From NCBI RefSeq assembly GCF_000721705.1, contig NZ_JOJL01000044.1:1-58703 (forward strand): 58,703 nucleotides of DNA, read 5' to 3'. This document shows, in pieces, positions 34,767-44,900 of the stretch (position 1 is the stretch's first letter; each line of letters opens with the position of its first letter). Source of the DNA: Actinoplanes subtropicus (GTDB lineage Bacteria > Actinomycetota > Actinomycetes > Mycobacteriales > Micromonosporaceae). The notes beneath the pieces were generated by a model that saw nothing but the letters and a program-made list of their open reading frames with translations, had not been told where the DNA came from and made no database searches. The translations under genes and the position numbers were made by a program.

Positions 34767-35614
34767 GCCGTCCGATCACCACAGTCGTCACCAGCGCGGC
34801 AGTCCTGGCCGTCGTCCTGCTGCCGGGCGCCAGCGCATCGGCCGACGACCCGTGGGAGCCGGTCGACTGCACCGCCCACCCGCAGTCGCCGGGGTGCACG
34901 GTCACTGTGGGCACCCCGCAGCGGCGAGGCGGCGACGGCGGTGGCGGCGACCATTCCGGTGGCGGCTCCGGCGCGGGCCACGATGCATGTCGCTGGGTCA
35001 GGGCCGGTGATCGGCCACCGCCGGCCGGGGCCGATCCCGCCGGCGGCGGCTGGTACATGCAGGTCTGCGGAAACGACACCAGCGCACTGGGCACAGCGCC
35101 GCAGTGGATAGCGAATCCGCCGGCCGCCGCACCGGCCGTTCTTGCCCGCCGGGCGTCAGCGGACCTCACCCTGCCGTCCCCGAGGATCCGGGCGAATCCG
35201 GATCCGGGACACGACCTGCTCGTCCAGGTACCGATCTGGCTGTGGATCGACCCGTCGAGCTGGGGTGCCCGATCCGCGAACGCCGCCGTGCCCGGCCTAT
35301 CGGTCACCGCGACCGCCCGGCCCACGCAGGTGCGCTGGGAGATGGGCGACGGCACCACCCTGACCTGTACCGGGCCGGGCACCGTCTGGCGGGCCGGCGG
35401 CGATCCGAGCGCCGCCTCACCGGATTGCGGTCACGTCTACCGCCGCTCGTCAGCCGGAGCCTCCGGCGGGGCGTTCACGGTGCGGGCGACGGTGACCTGG
35501 AGCGTCTCCTGGGTCGGCGCGGGGACCGAGGGCACTCTGGCCCCGCTGACCACCACCTCCACCGTGGACGTCCACGTGGCCGAATCACAGGCGATCAACG
35601 GGGGAACCGCATGA
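34760..35614 (+). CDS. secreted PKD-like protein, 284 aa
   Basis: Signal peptide MLSRPITTVVTSAAVLAVVL with an ASA cleavage region. Mature part: Cys-rich start (DCTAHPQSPGC), Gly-rich linker, CRWVRAGDR, GGWYMQVCGN, and a beta-sandwich-like end (VRWEMGDGTTLTC, FTVRATVTWSVSWVG). Secreted proteins with this pattern sit beside Tad-like loci in many actinomycetes. Start overlaps the lipoprotein stop by 7 bp; its stop overlaps the SAF gene ATG. Confidence 0.8.
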   Translation: MLSRPITTVVTSAAVLAVVLLPGASASADDPWEPVDCTAHPQSPGCTVTVGTPQRRGGDGGGGDHSGGGSGAGHDACRWVRAGDRPPPAGADPAGGGWYMQVCGNDTSALGTAPQWIANPPAAAPAVLARRASADLTLPSPRIRANPDPGHDLLVQVPIWLWIDPSSWGARSANAAVPGLSVTATARPTQVRWEMGDGTTLTCTGPGTVWRAGGDPSAASPDCGHVYRRSSAGASGGAFTVRATVTWSVSWVGAGTEGTLAPLTTTSTVDVHVAESQAINGGTA

Positions 35615-36309
35615 GGGCCATGACCGAACGACCCCGCACCCCGGGCACGGGGCCCGAACTGAATCCGCCCGTCGTCGGCACGCTGCCCGGCAGCCGCCGG
35701 CCGGGCCGGCGCAGCGGCCGCAGGGTCGCCGCCGGACTGCTGATCGTCATCGCCACGGTGGTCGTCTTCTGGCAGGTGGACTTGCGCCGGCACGCCGACG
35801 AAGCGTTCCTGTCCACCGTCCGTCCGGTCGCCGCGGGAAAGGCCATCAGCGACGGCGACCTCACCGTCGTGCGCGTGGCCAACACCTCCGGCCTGGCGCT
35901 GATCGCTGCCAGCCGCCGCAGCGAGGTCGTCGGCCGCTCCGCCGCCGCCCCCATACCGGCGGGGGTGCTGCTCACCGCAGCCCAGGTCGGGCCGTCCGCG
36001 TGGCCACCGAGCGGGCAGGCCGTCATCGCGTTGCCGGTCAAGCCCGGCCGGGCACCGGCCGCGCTGACGGCCGGCGCCACCGTCGTCGTGCTGGTCGTGC
36101 CGAGCACCGCCGGCCAGAACAGCTCGTCCGGCGGCGCGAACAGTGGCGACGGCACCCTCCGGGCGGTGGCCACCGTCGTGTCGGTGTTGACCGGAGGAGA
36201 CCAGGTCGGCTCGCAGTTGGTGACCCTGCTGCTGGCTGCCGACAGCGCGGAGACCGTCGCCTCGGCCAGCGGCGACGTGTCCCTGGTACAGATCGGAGCC
36301 CAGCGGTGA
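35611..36309 (+). CDS. SAF-domain protein, CpaB-like, 232 aa
   Basis: Tad pilus assembly component. One N-terminal membrane helix (VAAGLLIVIATVVVFWQV, about residue 39-56), then an SAF domain (PVAAGKAISDGDLTVVRVAN, SAAAPIPAGVLLTAAQ) as in CpaB/FlgA-type proteins, then a beta-rich periplasm-facing region (VIALPVKPG, LTAGATVVVLVVP). Overlaps both neighbours (ATGA at 35611; GTGA at 36306). No peptidoglycan-binding domain is seen. Confidence 0.85.
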   Translation: MRAMTERPRTPGTGPELNPPVVGTLPGSRRPGRRSGRRVAAGLLIVIATVVVFWQVDLRRHADEAFLSTVRPVAAGKAISDGDLTVVRVANTSGLALIAASRRSEVVGRSAAAPIPAGVLLTAAQVGPSAWPPSGQAVIALPVKPGRAPAALTAGATVVVLVVPSTAGQNSSSGGANSGDGTLRAVATVVSVLTGGDQVGSQLVTLLLAADSAETVASASGDVSLVQIGAQR

Positions 36310-37064
36310 ACCCGGACCGGTACCCCGAACCGCTGGTGACCGCCGTCGGATCCGTGTCCGGGGCGCCCGGGGCGTCCTGTGCGGCCCTCGGGATGGCCGC
36401 GCTCTGGTCGCCGCGTCCCGCGCTGGCGGTCGAGGCGGATCCCGGCGGCGGGGTGCTCGCCGCCCGATTCGGGTTGCCGCAGGGACCCGGCCTGGCCCGG
36501 CTGGCCGCGGCGGCCCGTCACGGCGCCCCGGTCGTCGGCGCCGCACGGTTCGTGCAGCAGGTCCCGCTCGGGCTCAACGTGATCGCCGGACCCGGCGACG
36601 CCCGGGAAGCGGCCAGCGCCGTGACCATTCTGGCCGCGCGCCCGCAGGCGGCGGTGCGCCACCTGGCGCCGGTCGTGGTCCTCGACCTGGGCCGCCTCTA
36701 TGTCGACAGCCCCGCGCTGCGGCTGCTGTCGGCCGCCGACGCGGTCGTGCTGGTCACCCACCCGACCGACGAGCACCTCCACCACCTCTACACCCGGCTG
36801 CCCGACCTGCACGATAGGGCCCGGCCCGGCGCGCTCGGGCTCGCCGTGACCGGCAAGACCCACTACACGGCGCAGGAGATCGCCGGCCAGCTCGGCGCCC
36901 CGGTCTGGGCGTACCTGCCGCGCGACCGGTGGGGCGCGGGCGTCCTGACCGGACGGATGACCGGTCGGGTCTGGTTCCGGACCCGCCTGGCTCACACGCT
37001 GAAGGCCCTCGCCGCGCAGCTGTCCGCGACGCCCCGGCCGGCCGGCCTCAGGACGGTGTCATGA
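36306..37064 (+). CDS. TadZ/CpaE-like MinD/ParA-fold protein, 252 aa
   Basis: Deviant P-loop protein thought to localise the Tad apparatus. GSVSGAPGASCAALGMAALW (residues 16-35) occupies the Walker A place but lacks the Lys of GKT, as in many TadZ-like proteins. VEADPGGGVLAARFG and VVVLDLGRLY follow the MinD/ParA order, and DAVVLVTHPTDEH matches the nucleotide-release region. GTG start coupled to the SAF gene; the next gene starts inside its stop (ATGA at 37061). Confidence 0.82.
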   Translation: MNPDRYPEPLVTAVGSVSGAPGASCAALGMAALWSPRPALAVEADPGGGVLAARFGLPQGPGLARLAAAARHGAPVVGAARFVQQVPLGLNVIAGPGDAREAASAVTILAARPQAAVRHLAPVVVLDLGRLYVDSPALRLLSAADAVVLVTHPTDEHLHHLYTRLPDLHDRARPGALGLAVTGKTHYTAQEIAGQLGAPVWAYLPRDRWGAGVLTGRMTGRVWFRTRLAHTLKALAAQLSATPRPAGLRTVS

Positions 37065-38407
37065 CCGCCACCCCGCACCCCGTCCCCGCCAGCAACGGCC
37101 ACAGCACTGTACGCGGCGGCGAGCGGACGACGGCACCCTTGGACGTCGTCGCCCGGCTCCGCTCCGCGGTCAGCGCCCACCTGGCCGGCGCCGGGCCGCT
37201 GGCCGACACCGAACGCGACCAGAAGATCGCCGTGTTCATCGCCCAGGAGATCGACGCCAACGCCCGCGCCGACATCGCCGCGGGCCGAGCCCCGCTGTCG
37301 CCGCACGTGGAGGCGGCGGTCGCCCGCGCCCTGCGGGACTCGTTCACCGGGCTGGGCGCCCTGCAGCGCCTGATCGACGATCCGAACGTCGAGGATGTCT
37401 TCGTCAACGGCTGCGACAACGTGTGGGTGTACACCGTCGACGGGCAGCGGCTGCGGGTCGCGCCGGTGGCCGGCAGCGACGACGAGCTGATCGAGCTGAT
37501 CCAGATCGCCGCCGCCCGCAGCGGCCAGGAGGAACGCCGCTTCGACCGTGGCAGTCCGTCGCTGTCGCTGCGGCTGCCCGGCGGTCAGCGGCTGTTCGCG
37601 GTGATGGCGGTCTCCAAACGGCCCTGCGTGTCGATCCGCTGCAACACGCTGCGCAGGGTGACCCTCGACGACCTGGTCTGCCGGGGTGAACTCACCCCGG
37701 CGCTGCGGGCTCTGATCGGTGCGATGGTCCGTGCCCGCAAGAACCTCGTCGTCTCCGGCGGGACCGGGATCGGCAAGACCACCCTGCTGCGGGCCGCCGC
37801 CTACGAGATCGATCCGCTGGAGCGGATCGTGACGGTCGAAGACGCCTTCGAGGTCGGCCTCGACGAGGACGAGAACGCGCACCCGAACGCCCCCGCCCTG
37901 CAGCGGCGGGAAGCGAACCTGGAAGGCGTCGGCGGCATCGGCTTGGGGACCATGGTCCAGTGGGGGCTGCGGATGCGCCCCGACCGGGTCATCGTCGGCG
38001 AGACCCGAGGCGCCGAGGCCCTGGCGATGCTGTTCGCCATGTCCCAGGGCAACGACGGGTCCATGTGCACCATCCACGCCAGCACGTCCAAGCAGGCTCT
38101 GCTGCGCCTGGCTCTGTACGCGAGGACCGCCGACGCGGACGGGTTGGAGTTCGACGTGTCGAACATGCTGATCGGCCAAGCCGTCGACTTCGTCATCCAC
38201 CTCGACCGCGCCACCGACGGCACCCGCGTCGTGTCGTCGATCCGGCAGGTCCTGGAGACCACCGGCGAGCAGATCCCATCCAACGAGATCTACCGTCCCG
38301 GCCCGGACCGGCGCGCCGTCCCCGGCGCGCCCCTGCGCACCGACACCCTCGACGACCTGATCGCAGCCGGGTTCGACCCGAACCTGCTGCACCAGGACCG
38401 GTGGTAA
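37061..38407 (+). CDS. tadA: TadA/CpaF secretion ATPase, 448 aa
   Basis: Type II/IV secretion ATPase that powers pilus assembly. GGTGIGKT at 233-240 (Walker A), IVTVEDAFEVGL (Walker B-like), an Asp/His box around MRPDRVIVGETRG and the TIHAST His box are all present. Residues 95-200 hold the N-terminal regulatory region (LIDDPNVEDVFVNG). Length and motif order match the family. ATG 37061 overlaps the previous stop; TadB starts 4 bp after its stop. Confidence 0.95.
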   Translation: MTATPHPVPASNGHSTVRGGERTTAPLDVVARLRSAVSAHLAGAGPLADTERDQKIAVFIAQEIDANARADIAAGRAPLSPHVEAAVARALRDSFTGLGALQRLIDDPNVEDVFVNGCDNVWVYTVDGQRLRVAPVAGSDDELIELIQIAAARSGQEERRFDRGSPSLSLRLPGGQRLFAVMAVSKRPCVSIRCNTLRRVTLDDLVCRGELTPALRALIGAMVRARKNLVVSGGTGIGKTTLLRAAAYEIDPLERIVTVEDAFEVGLDEDENAHPNAPALQRREANLEGVGGIGLGTMVQWGLRMRPDRVIVGETRGAEALAMLFAMSQGNDGSMCTIHASTSKQALLRLALYARTADADGLEFDVSNMLIGQAVDFVIHLDRATDGTRVVSSIRQVLETTGEQIPSNEIYRPGPDRRAVPGAPLRTDTLDDLIAAGFDPNLLHQDRW

Positions 38408-38410
38408 CCC

Positions 38411-39268
38411 ATGCCGCTGATGCCGATCCTGCTCGGGCTGATCTGCGCCGCCGGACTCGCATTGATCCTCGACGGGCTGCGCCGGCGACCCGCCCGACCC
38501 GCCCCCGCACGGCGCCGACGCGTGTTCACCCCCGCCGACCGCACCCGGGCACTGCTGGCCGCCGCCGCCGGCCTCGGCGCGGCCCTGGCCACCCGCTGGC
38601 CGGTTGCGGCGATCCTCACCGCCGCGGGCGTGTGGGCGCTGCCGCGCATCCTGGGCCCCGACCGCGAATCCCAGCAGGCCCTGGCCCGCATCGAGGCGAT
38701 CGCCACCTGGACCGAACTGCTGCGCGACACCCTCTCCTCGGCGGCCGGGCTCGAGCAGGCCATCGTCGCTACCGCACCGGTCACCCCGCTGCCGATCCGC
38801 ACCCAGGTGAACGCCCTGGCCGCGTCACCGCGAGCGGGCATCCGCCTGCCGCACGCGTTGCGCATGTTCGCCGCCGGGCTGGCCGACCCGACCGGCGACC
38901 TCGTGGTCCGGGCGCTGCTGCAGGCCGCCGGCTACCACGGCGGGCAGCTGACCGACTGCCTGAGCAGCCTCGCCAGCACCGCCCGCGAGCAGGCGTCCAT
39001 CCGGATGCGGGTCGCCACGAAACGGGCCGCCACCCGCACCACCGCCCGGATGATCACCGGCACCACCATCGCCATGATCGTCGGTCTGCTGGTCCTCAAC
39101 CGCGGCTTCCTCGCCCCGTACGGCACCGTCACCGGACAACTGGTGCTACTGGTCATCGGCGGCATCTTCACCGCCGGCTTCAGCTGGATGGCCCGCAGCT
39201 CCCGCATCCAGCAGCCCCCACGCATCCTCGCCACGACCGACGCCGTCGCGACCGGGAGGCTCGGATGA
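38411..39268 (+). CDS. tadB: TadB-like type II secretion F-domain membrane protein, 285 aa
   Basis: Integral membrane platform protein: N-terminal helices (LGLICAAGLALILDGL, LLAAAAGLGAALATRW), a cytoplasmic F domain with AGLEQAIVAT and QAAGYHGGQLTDCLSSLAST, then terminal helices (MITGTTIAMIVGLLVLNRGF, LVLLVIGGIFTAGFSWMA). Sits right after TadA, coupled to TadC by ATGA. Gene order TadA-TadB-TadC is the standard one. Confidence 0.9.
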   Translation: MPLMPILLGLICAAGLALILDGLRRRPARPAPARRRRVFTPADRTRALLAAAAGLGAALATRWPVAAILTAAGVWALPRILGPDRESQQALARIEAIATWTELLRDTLSSAAGLEQAIVATAPVTPLPIRTQVNALAASPRAGIRLPHALRMFAAGLADPTGDLVVRALLQAAGYHGGQLTDCLSSLASTAREQASIRMRVATKRAATRTTARMITGTTIAMIVGLLVLNRGFLAPYGTVTGQLVLLVIGGIFTAGFSWMARSSRIQQPPRILATTDAVATGRLG

Positions 39269-40137
39269 ACATCTCAGCGTTGCTCGTCGGCGTCGCCTGC
39301 GGTCTGGGCCTGCTGCTGGTCGTCGCCGGGCTGATCCCGGCCCGGCCGACCCTGGCCGAGACCCTCGCCGGGCTGCACCGCCCACCCGCCCCGATCGACG
39401 CGCCGACCACCATGCGCACCCGTGCACTGTCGACGCCGTTGCGGGCGCTCGGGCTGCCTGGTACCCGCACCCGGGCTGACCTGGCGGTGCTCGACCGCCC
39501 GAGCGCCACCCACCTGGCCGATCAGATGCTCGCCGTGATCGCCGGGCTCATCCTGCCCCCGCTGGCCGTCGCCGTCCTGACCGACGCCAGCAGCACCTTC
39601 GGCCCGACCACCCCGGTGTGGGTGTCGCTCGCCGGGGCGGCGGGAGGCTGGTGGCTGGCCGAGACCACGGTGCGCAACGAGGCCAAACGCCGCCGCGCCG
39701 AACTACGGCACGCCCTGTCCGCCGTCCTCGACCTGGTCGTCATCTCCCTGGCCGCAGGCGCCGGCCTCGAACAGGCACTCGACGACGCCTGCGCCGACAC
39801 CCACGGCTGGGCCGCCGCCCGCCTGCACGAGGCCGTGGCCACCTCCCGCCTGCTGCGGGTTCCCCCGTGGCGCACCCTCGGCCAGCTCGGCGAGGACACC
39901 GGCGTGATCGACCTGCAGGAACTCGCCGCGACGATGAGCCTCGCCGGTGCCGAAGGCGCCCGCATCCGCGTGTCGCTGACCGCCCGCGCCGCCACCCTGC
40001 GCGCCCACCAGGGCACCGCGCAGGAAACCCAGGCGAACTCCGCGACCGAACGCATGGCGCTGCCCGTGATGCTGCTCGCGGTGGCGTACATGGGCTTCCT
40101 GCTCTTCCCCGCCGTCGCCGCCATCAGCCGCTTCTAA
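39265..40137 (+). CDS. tadC: TadC-like type II secretion F-domain membrane protein, 290 aa
   Basis: Second platform protein. Helices at both ends (LLVGVACGLGLLLVVAGLIP; MALPVMLLAVAYMGFLLFPA), an additional helix pair (MLAVIAGLILPPLAVAVL) and an F domain (VISLAAGAGLEQALDDACAD, LRVPPWRTLGQLGEDTGV, LRAHQGTAQETQANS). Overlaps the TadB stop (ATGA at 39265). An intergenic gap of 136 bp follows before the pilin gene. Confidence 0.9.
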   Translation: MNISALLVGVACGLGLLLVVAGLIPARPTLAETLAGLHRPPAPIDAPTTMRTRALSTPLRALGLPGTRTRADLAVLDRPSATHLADQMLAVIAGLILPPLAVAVLTDASSTFGPTTPVWVSLAGAAGGWWLAETTVRNEAKRRRAELRHALSAVLDLVVISLAAGAGLEQALDDACADTHGWAAARLHEAVATSRLLRVPPWRTLGQLGEDTGVIDLQELAATMSLAGAEGARIRVSLTARAATLRAHQGTAQETQANSATERMALPVMLLAVAYMGFLLFPAVAAISRF

Positions 40138-40273
40138 CACAAACCCGAACCCGTACGGACCCGTAGCCAGACCCGATAACGACGACCTGCGCAGCCACCC
40201 GACTGCGCGGGGGAGTACCACGCTGCCCGAGACACCCGCCCGGCCACCAAACCGGCGCCCCGCGAAGGAGTCC

Positions 40274-40492
40274 ATGATGGACCGCCACCGCTTCATGACC
40301 ACGCTGATCCTGCTGCACACGGCCCTGGCCGGCCGGCTGCGCGCACTGCGCGCCTCCGACGAGCGCGGCAGCGAAACCACCGAGAAGGTCCTCTGGATCT
40401 CCGCGGTCATCGCCGTCGTGCTGCTGGTCTACCCGATCCTCACCGGCAAACTGTCGGACTGGTTCAACAACCTCTCCTTCGGCGGCCTGTGA
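40274..40492 (+). CDS. Flp-type pilin, 72 aa
   Basis: Small prepilin. Hydrophilic leader ending SDERG, then SETTEKVLWISAVIAVVLLV. The peptidase site is G32|S33 with Glu at +5 (E37), the standard class III signal, followed by the hydrophobic pilin helix and a short amphipathic tail. Start ATG 40274 or 40277 with AAGGAG (40265-40270). The gene with its own ribosome site after a 136-bp gap suggests higher expression than its neighbours. Processed by the peptidase at 46327. Confidence 0.85.
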   Translation: MMDRHRFMTTLILLHTALAGRLRALRASDERGSETTEKVLWISAVIAVVLLVYPILTGKLSDWFNNLSFGGL

Positions 40493-40498
40493 GCCCTC

Positions 40499-41008
40499 AT
40501 GCCACCCATCCGACAGAGCCAGACCGGCCGACACCGGCGCGCCGGAACACCTGCGGACACGACCGGGCCGCCCGCCACCCGCGGGCGGGCACCGGCGAGC
40601 GCACGCCTGCGCGGCGACCGCGGGTCGGTCACCGCCGAAATGGTCGCGTCGTGGCCGTGGCTACTGCTGGTCTTCGCCCTCGGCATGCAGATCGGCATGT
40701 GGGGCCTGGGCCAACTCGGCGCGCAGTACGCCGCCAACCACGCGCTGCAGACGACCCGCGTACGCGACGGCACTGCCGCGGCCGGGCAGGCCGACGCGAC
40801 CGCGATCCTGCAGCAGCTAGCCGGCACCTTCGTCGACGAATCAAGCGTCACCGTCGCCCGGACCGCCGACACCGCGACCGTCACGATCCGCGGCCACGCC
40901 CCCGCCCTGTTCGGCATCACCCTCCCGGTGCGCACCAGCGTCAGCGCCCCCACCGAACGGTTCCGACCCCAGACCCTCACCCTCGGCCCGATCGGCGACC
41001 GCCGATGA
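40499..41008 (+). CDS. TadE-like pseudopilin, 169 aa
   Basis: Hydrophilic Arg-rich leader, then RGSVTAEMVASWPWLLLVFA: a G|S site with Glu at +5, and one hydrophobic helix. The C-terminal part is a beta-rich TadE-like domain (SVTVARTADTATVTIRG). Starts 7 bp after the Flp stop, and its stop overlaps the next gene (ATGA at 41005). Minor pseudopilin. Confidence 0.85.
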   Translation: MPPIRQSQTGRHRRAGTPADTTGPPATRGRAPASARLRGDRGSVTAEMVASWPWLLLVFALGMQIGMWGLGQLGAQYAANHALQTTRVRDGTAAAGQADATAILQQLAGTFVDESSVTVARTADTATVTIRGHAPALFGITLPVRTSVSAPTERFRPQTLTLGPIGDRR

Positions 41009-41451
41009 ACGCCCCGCACCGCCGCGTCGCACGCCGGCGGCTGTCCGGCGACCGCGGCTCGGTCATCGTCGAGGTCGGCCTCGGCTACGCACCCATCATG
41101 GTGCTGGCCATCGTCGCCGTGATCGCCGTCGTGCGCATCGTGTCCGCCCAGATGGACGTCAACTCCGCCGCCGCCGCGGCAGCGCGCCAGGCATCCCTGG
41201 CCTACACCCCAGGCGCCGCCACCGCCGGCGCCCAGGACGCCGCCACCGCGACCCTGGCCGGCCGCACCCTGACCTGCCGCCCGCGCACCATGAACGTCAA
41301 CGCCGGATCGATGGCTCCCGGCGGCCAGGTCACCGTCACCATCGACTGTACCGTCGCCCTGCGGGACCTGTTCGGCGTGGGCCTGCCCGGCGCTCTGACG
41401 GTCACCAGCCAGTCCACCCAGCCGCTGGACATCTATCGGGGACAGCCATGA
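41005..41451 (+). CDS. second TadE-like pseudopilin, 148 aa
   Basis: Paralogue of the preceding pseudopilin: RGSVIVEVGLGYAPIMVLA gives G|S with Glu at +5 and one membrane helix, followed by a QMDVNSAAAAAARQASLA helix and a beta-rich end with two cysteines (TCRP, TIDCTV) that could form a disulphide. ATGA overlap on both sides. Role as for TadE/TadF. Confidence 0.85.
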   Translation: MNAPHRRVARRRLSGDRGSVIVEVGLGYAPIMVLAIVAVIAVVRIVSAQMDVNSAAAAAARQASLAYTPGAATAGAQDAATATLAGRTLTCRPRTMNVNAGSMAPGGQVTVTIDCTVALRDLFGVGLPGALTVTSQSTQPLDIYRGQP

Positions 41452-41942
41452 CACCCACGAACACCACACCCAGCTCTGTGGTATCGCCCACGCTGTCGCG
41501 TACAGCCCGGCTGCAGCAGCTGCGCCGCCGGCTGCGCGCGGACGACCGCGGCATGATCACCGCCTGGACCGCCGCCGGCGCCCTCATGATCATCCTGCTG
41601 GCCGGGCTCGTGTTCGACCCCGGCATGGCCATGGCCGACCAGGTCCGCCTCTACGACCGCGCCCAGGCCGCCGCCCGCGCCGGCGCCCGCCAGATCGACC
41701 TCGCCACCTACCGCACCAGCGGCGTCGCCCGGCTCGACCCCGACGCCGCCGCCCGCGCCGCCGAGCGTTTCCTCGCCGACTCCGGCACCACCGGCACCGC
41801 CACTGCCACCACCACCGCGGTCACCGTCACTGTCACCGGCGTCCGGCGCACCCAGCTGCTGTACCTGATCGGGTTCCGCACGATCCCCATCGACGCCACC
41901 GCCACCGCCACCCCGGCGACCGGAGTCACCGCCGCCACCTGA
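41448..41942 (+). CDS. TadG-like protein, 164 aa
   Basis: N-terminal leader, DDRGMITAWTAAGALMI and one membrane helix, then a VFDPGMAMADQVRLYDRAQA helix and an Ala/Thr-rich C-terminus. Unlike its neighbours it has Trp instead of Glu at the +5 place after RG, so it may not be processed. TadG proteins are large in Proteobacteria; actinobacterial ones are short like this. Overlaps the previous gene (ATGA). Confidence 0.75.
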   Translation: MTPTNTTPSSVVSPTLSRTARLQQLRRRLRADDRGMITAWTAAGALMIILLAGLVFDPGMAMADQVRLYDRAQAAARAGARQIDLATYRTSGVARLDPDAAARAAERFLADSGTTGTATATTTAVTVTVTGVRRTQLLYLIGFRTIPIDATATATPATGVTAAT

Positions 41943-41973
41943 CCACAGCATCCCCGTCGGAAGAGGCCTCATC

Positions 41974-44900
41974 GTGCTCGCGTCGCTCACCTCCACCCTG
42001 CGCCGGCTCACCGGCGCGACGGTGCTGGCGCTGCTGCTCGCCGCGCCGCCCTGGGCCCTGCTGCACTACCTCGACCGGCCCTGGCCCACCCAGCTGCCCA
42101 CCTGGTCCGACATCAGCACCCTGCTCACCTCGCCGATGACCGACCACACCCTCGGCGCCCTGCTCACCGCGCTGCTGTGGGTCGCCTGGGCCGCGTTCGC
42201 GTGGTCCGCGCTCGCCGAACTCGCCGCCGCCCTCACCGGCCTGAACCTGCCCCAACCCCGCGCCCTCGCGCCCGCACGAGGACTGGCCGCCCTGCTCGTC
42301 GCGCTGATCACCGGCGGCATGCTCGCCACCGCCGCGCAAGCCGCCCCGGGCCTATCCCCGCCGGCGCAGGCAGCCGCCGCCTCGGCCGGCTCCCACTCCG
42401 CCGCCCAGCACCGCGCACCAGATCGGACCCTTGCGCCACCCCGCCAGGCCGGACCGGTGTCGGTCGTGCCCGTGACCGTCCCCCTGTACGCCGGGCCGCA
42501 GCACACCCAGGCACGCGACACCAGCCAGACCCGCACCACCCTCGGCCGGTTGACGCTCGTGTCCGCCGACCGCGAGTACACCTACATCGTCAAGCACGGC
42601 GACACCCTCTCCGAGATCGCCGGCCAATGCCTCGGCGACCCGAACCGGTGGCCCGAGATCTACGCCCTCAACCGCGGCACCCATTTCGCCGACATCGGCG
42701 GCACCCTCAAGAACCCGAACCTCATCTACCCCGGCTGGACCCTGCACCTGCCCGACGACGCCAGCCCACCCCACAATGCCCACAAGCCCACCGACCCCCC
42801 GAACCAGGGACACCCGAAGCCAGACCCGCCGCAGCCCGCCAGCGCGGCCAGCCCGCCCTCGAGCACCCACGCCACGACCGAATCCACGCCGACCACCCCA
42901 CCACCCACCACCATGGCACCCGGAAACAGCACCGCCCCGGCAACCTCACCGGCCACCACCACCGATCCCGGAACCACCGAGCCGAGCAGCACAGCGCAGC
43001 CGAGCCCCGGCCCGACCCACGCGGCCACCGACCACCACACCGGCCCCCGTGGGGTAGCGCTGTCCACGGGCAGCTGGATCGACCTCGGACTCGGCCTCGC
43101 GATCGCCGCCGCCGTGGCCCTGGTCTGGAAACACCGCCGCCGCCGCTACATCCCCCAGCCAGCCGGGACGCGCTCGAGCGCCGACGACCACGACCTGGCC
43201 CCCATGCCGACGGTGGTCACCCAGATCCGCCGCGGCCTGCGTCAACACCTCCCCAGCCCGACCGACATCGCCCACGCCACCCCGTTGGCTGATCCCGACG
43301 ACCAGGACCGCGACGACGATCGGGGCAGCGACGCCGGCGCCGGCCCAGCCCCCGGCACGCACGAGCAGGACACCACAGACCCCGACAGCGACGACGGCGA
43401 CGAACCCGCCGGCCCACGGCCCGCGCCGGTCCCCGTGGTGCCGGCCCTGGCCCACCCCCTCGCCGCGGTGTGGCCCCCGGCCGGAGTCGGCCTGATCGGG
43501 CCGGGCGCCACCGCAGCAGCCCGCGGATTCTTCGCCGCCGCCCTCGCCGCCGGCGGCCTCGACGACCCGGACGCCCGTACCTGGGTCGTCATGGCCTCCA
43601 CCACCGCCGCCACCCTGCTCGGCGCCGCCGCCGTCGGCCTGCCCCACACCCCACGGCTGACCGTGACCGCCGGCCTCGACGAAGCCCTCGACCTGCTCGA
43701 AACGCAAACCCTGCACCGCACCCGACTGGTCTACCAGCACGAAGTCGACGACGTCGCCGCGCTGCGCCTCGCCGACCCCTACGAAGAACCCCTACCGTCG
43801 ATCCTGCTGATCGCAGACACCACCAGCCGCCACGAACGCACCCGCGTGGCCGCCCTGCTCACCCAAGGACAACGGCTCGACATCCACGGCGTCCTGCTCG
43901 GCGACTGGCCCGACGGCGACACCATCGACGTCGCCGCCGACGGCACGACCCGCCCGGCCGAGCGCGACGCCACCCACCACGGCACCCACCCCGCCGACGT
44001 CGGACGCCTCACCGTCATCGACCCCACCGAGGCGGCCGACCTGATCACCACCCTCGCGGAATCCCACACCGGACGACCACAGCCACCCGCCCCCACCGAT
44101 CCGCACCCCACGACCCGGGCCACCGATCCCAACGCCGACCACGGGAAAGCCGCCAGTGCGGCCACCGGCGAGGCCACCCCGATACCCGCCACCGGTGCCG
44201 GCCGGCACGACCCTGCCATGATCACCGAACCGGCGGCGGCCGAGCCGATCGGCGGACCGGAGCCCACTCTGGCCCGTGAGCCGGCGGCGACAGCGGGCCC
44301 CGACACCCCAACGCCGGGAAACGGCGACGCGTCGCCCGGCTCTGCCAGCAGCGACACCACCGGCGATGCGGAGCCGACCGGAATCGCCCCCGGCAGGGTC
44401 GAGGTGACCGTCCTGGGCGGCGCCGCGATCCTCGACGCCGACCCCCAACGCGCGCCCCGCCCCAAGTCCCTGGAACTGCTGGTCTACCTGGCCGCCAACG
44501 ACGGCATCGCCACCGTCGACGCGATCCTCGAGGACCTGCTGCCTGACGCGCCCAGGAGCAAGGCCGGGCACCGCCTGCATACCTACGTCTCCGACCTGCG
44601 CGGCGTGCTTCGCCACAACGGCGGACCCGGCGAGTACCTCTCCCACCCGCGGCTGCACTACCGCCTCAACCCCGCCACCGTCGGCGTGGACCTGTGGCAG
44701 ATCCGCGCCGCGATCACCGAAGCCGCCGTCGCCGACCCCGACGAGCGGATCGCCCTCCTGCGCCGCGCCGTCGCCGCCTACCGAGGAGTCCTCGCCGAAG
44801 GCTACGACTACCTGTGGATCGAGCCCTACCGCGAGGCCGTCCGCCGGCAAGCCCTCGACGCCACCACCACCCTGATCGACGCCCTCGCCGAAACCCCTGA

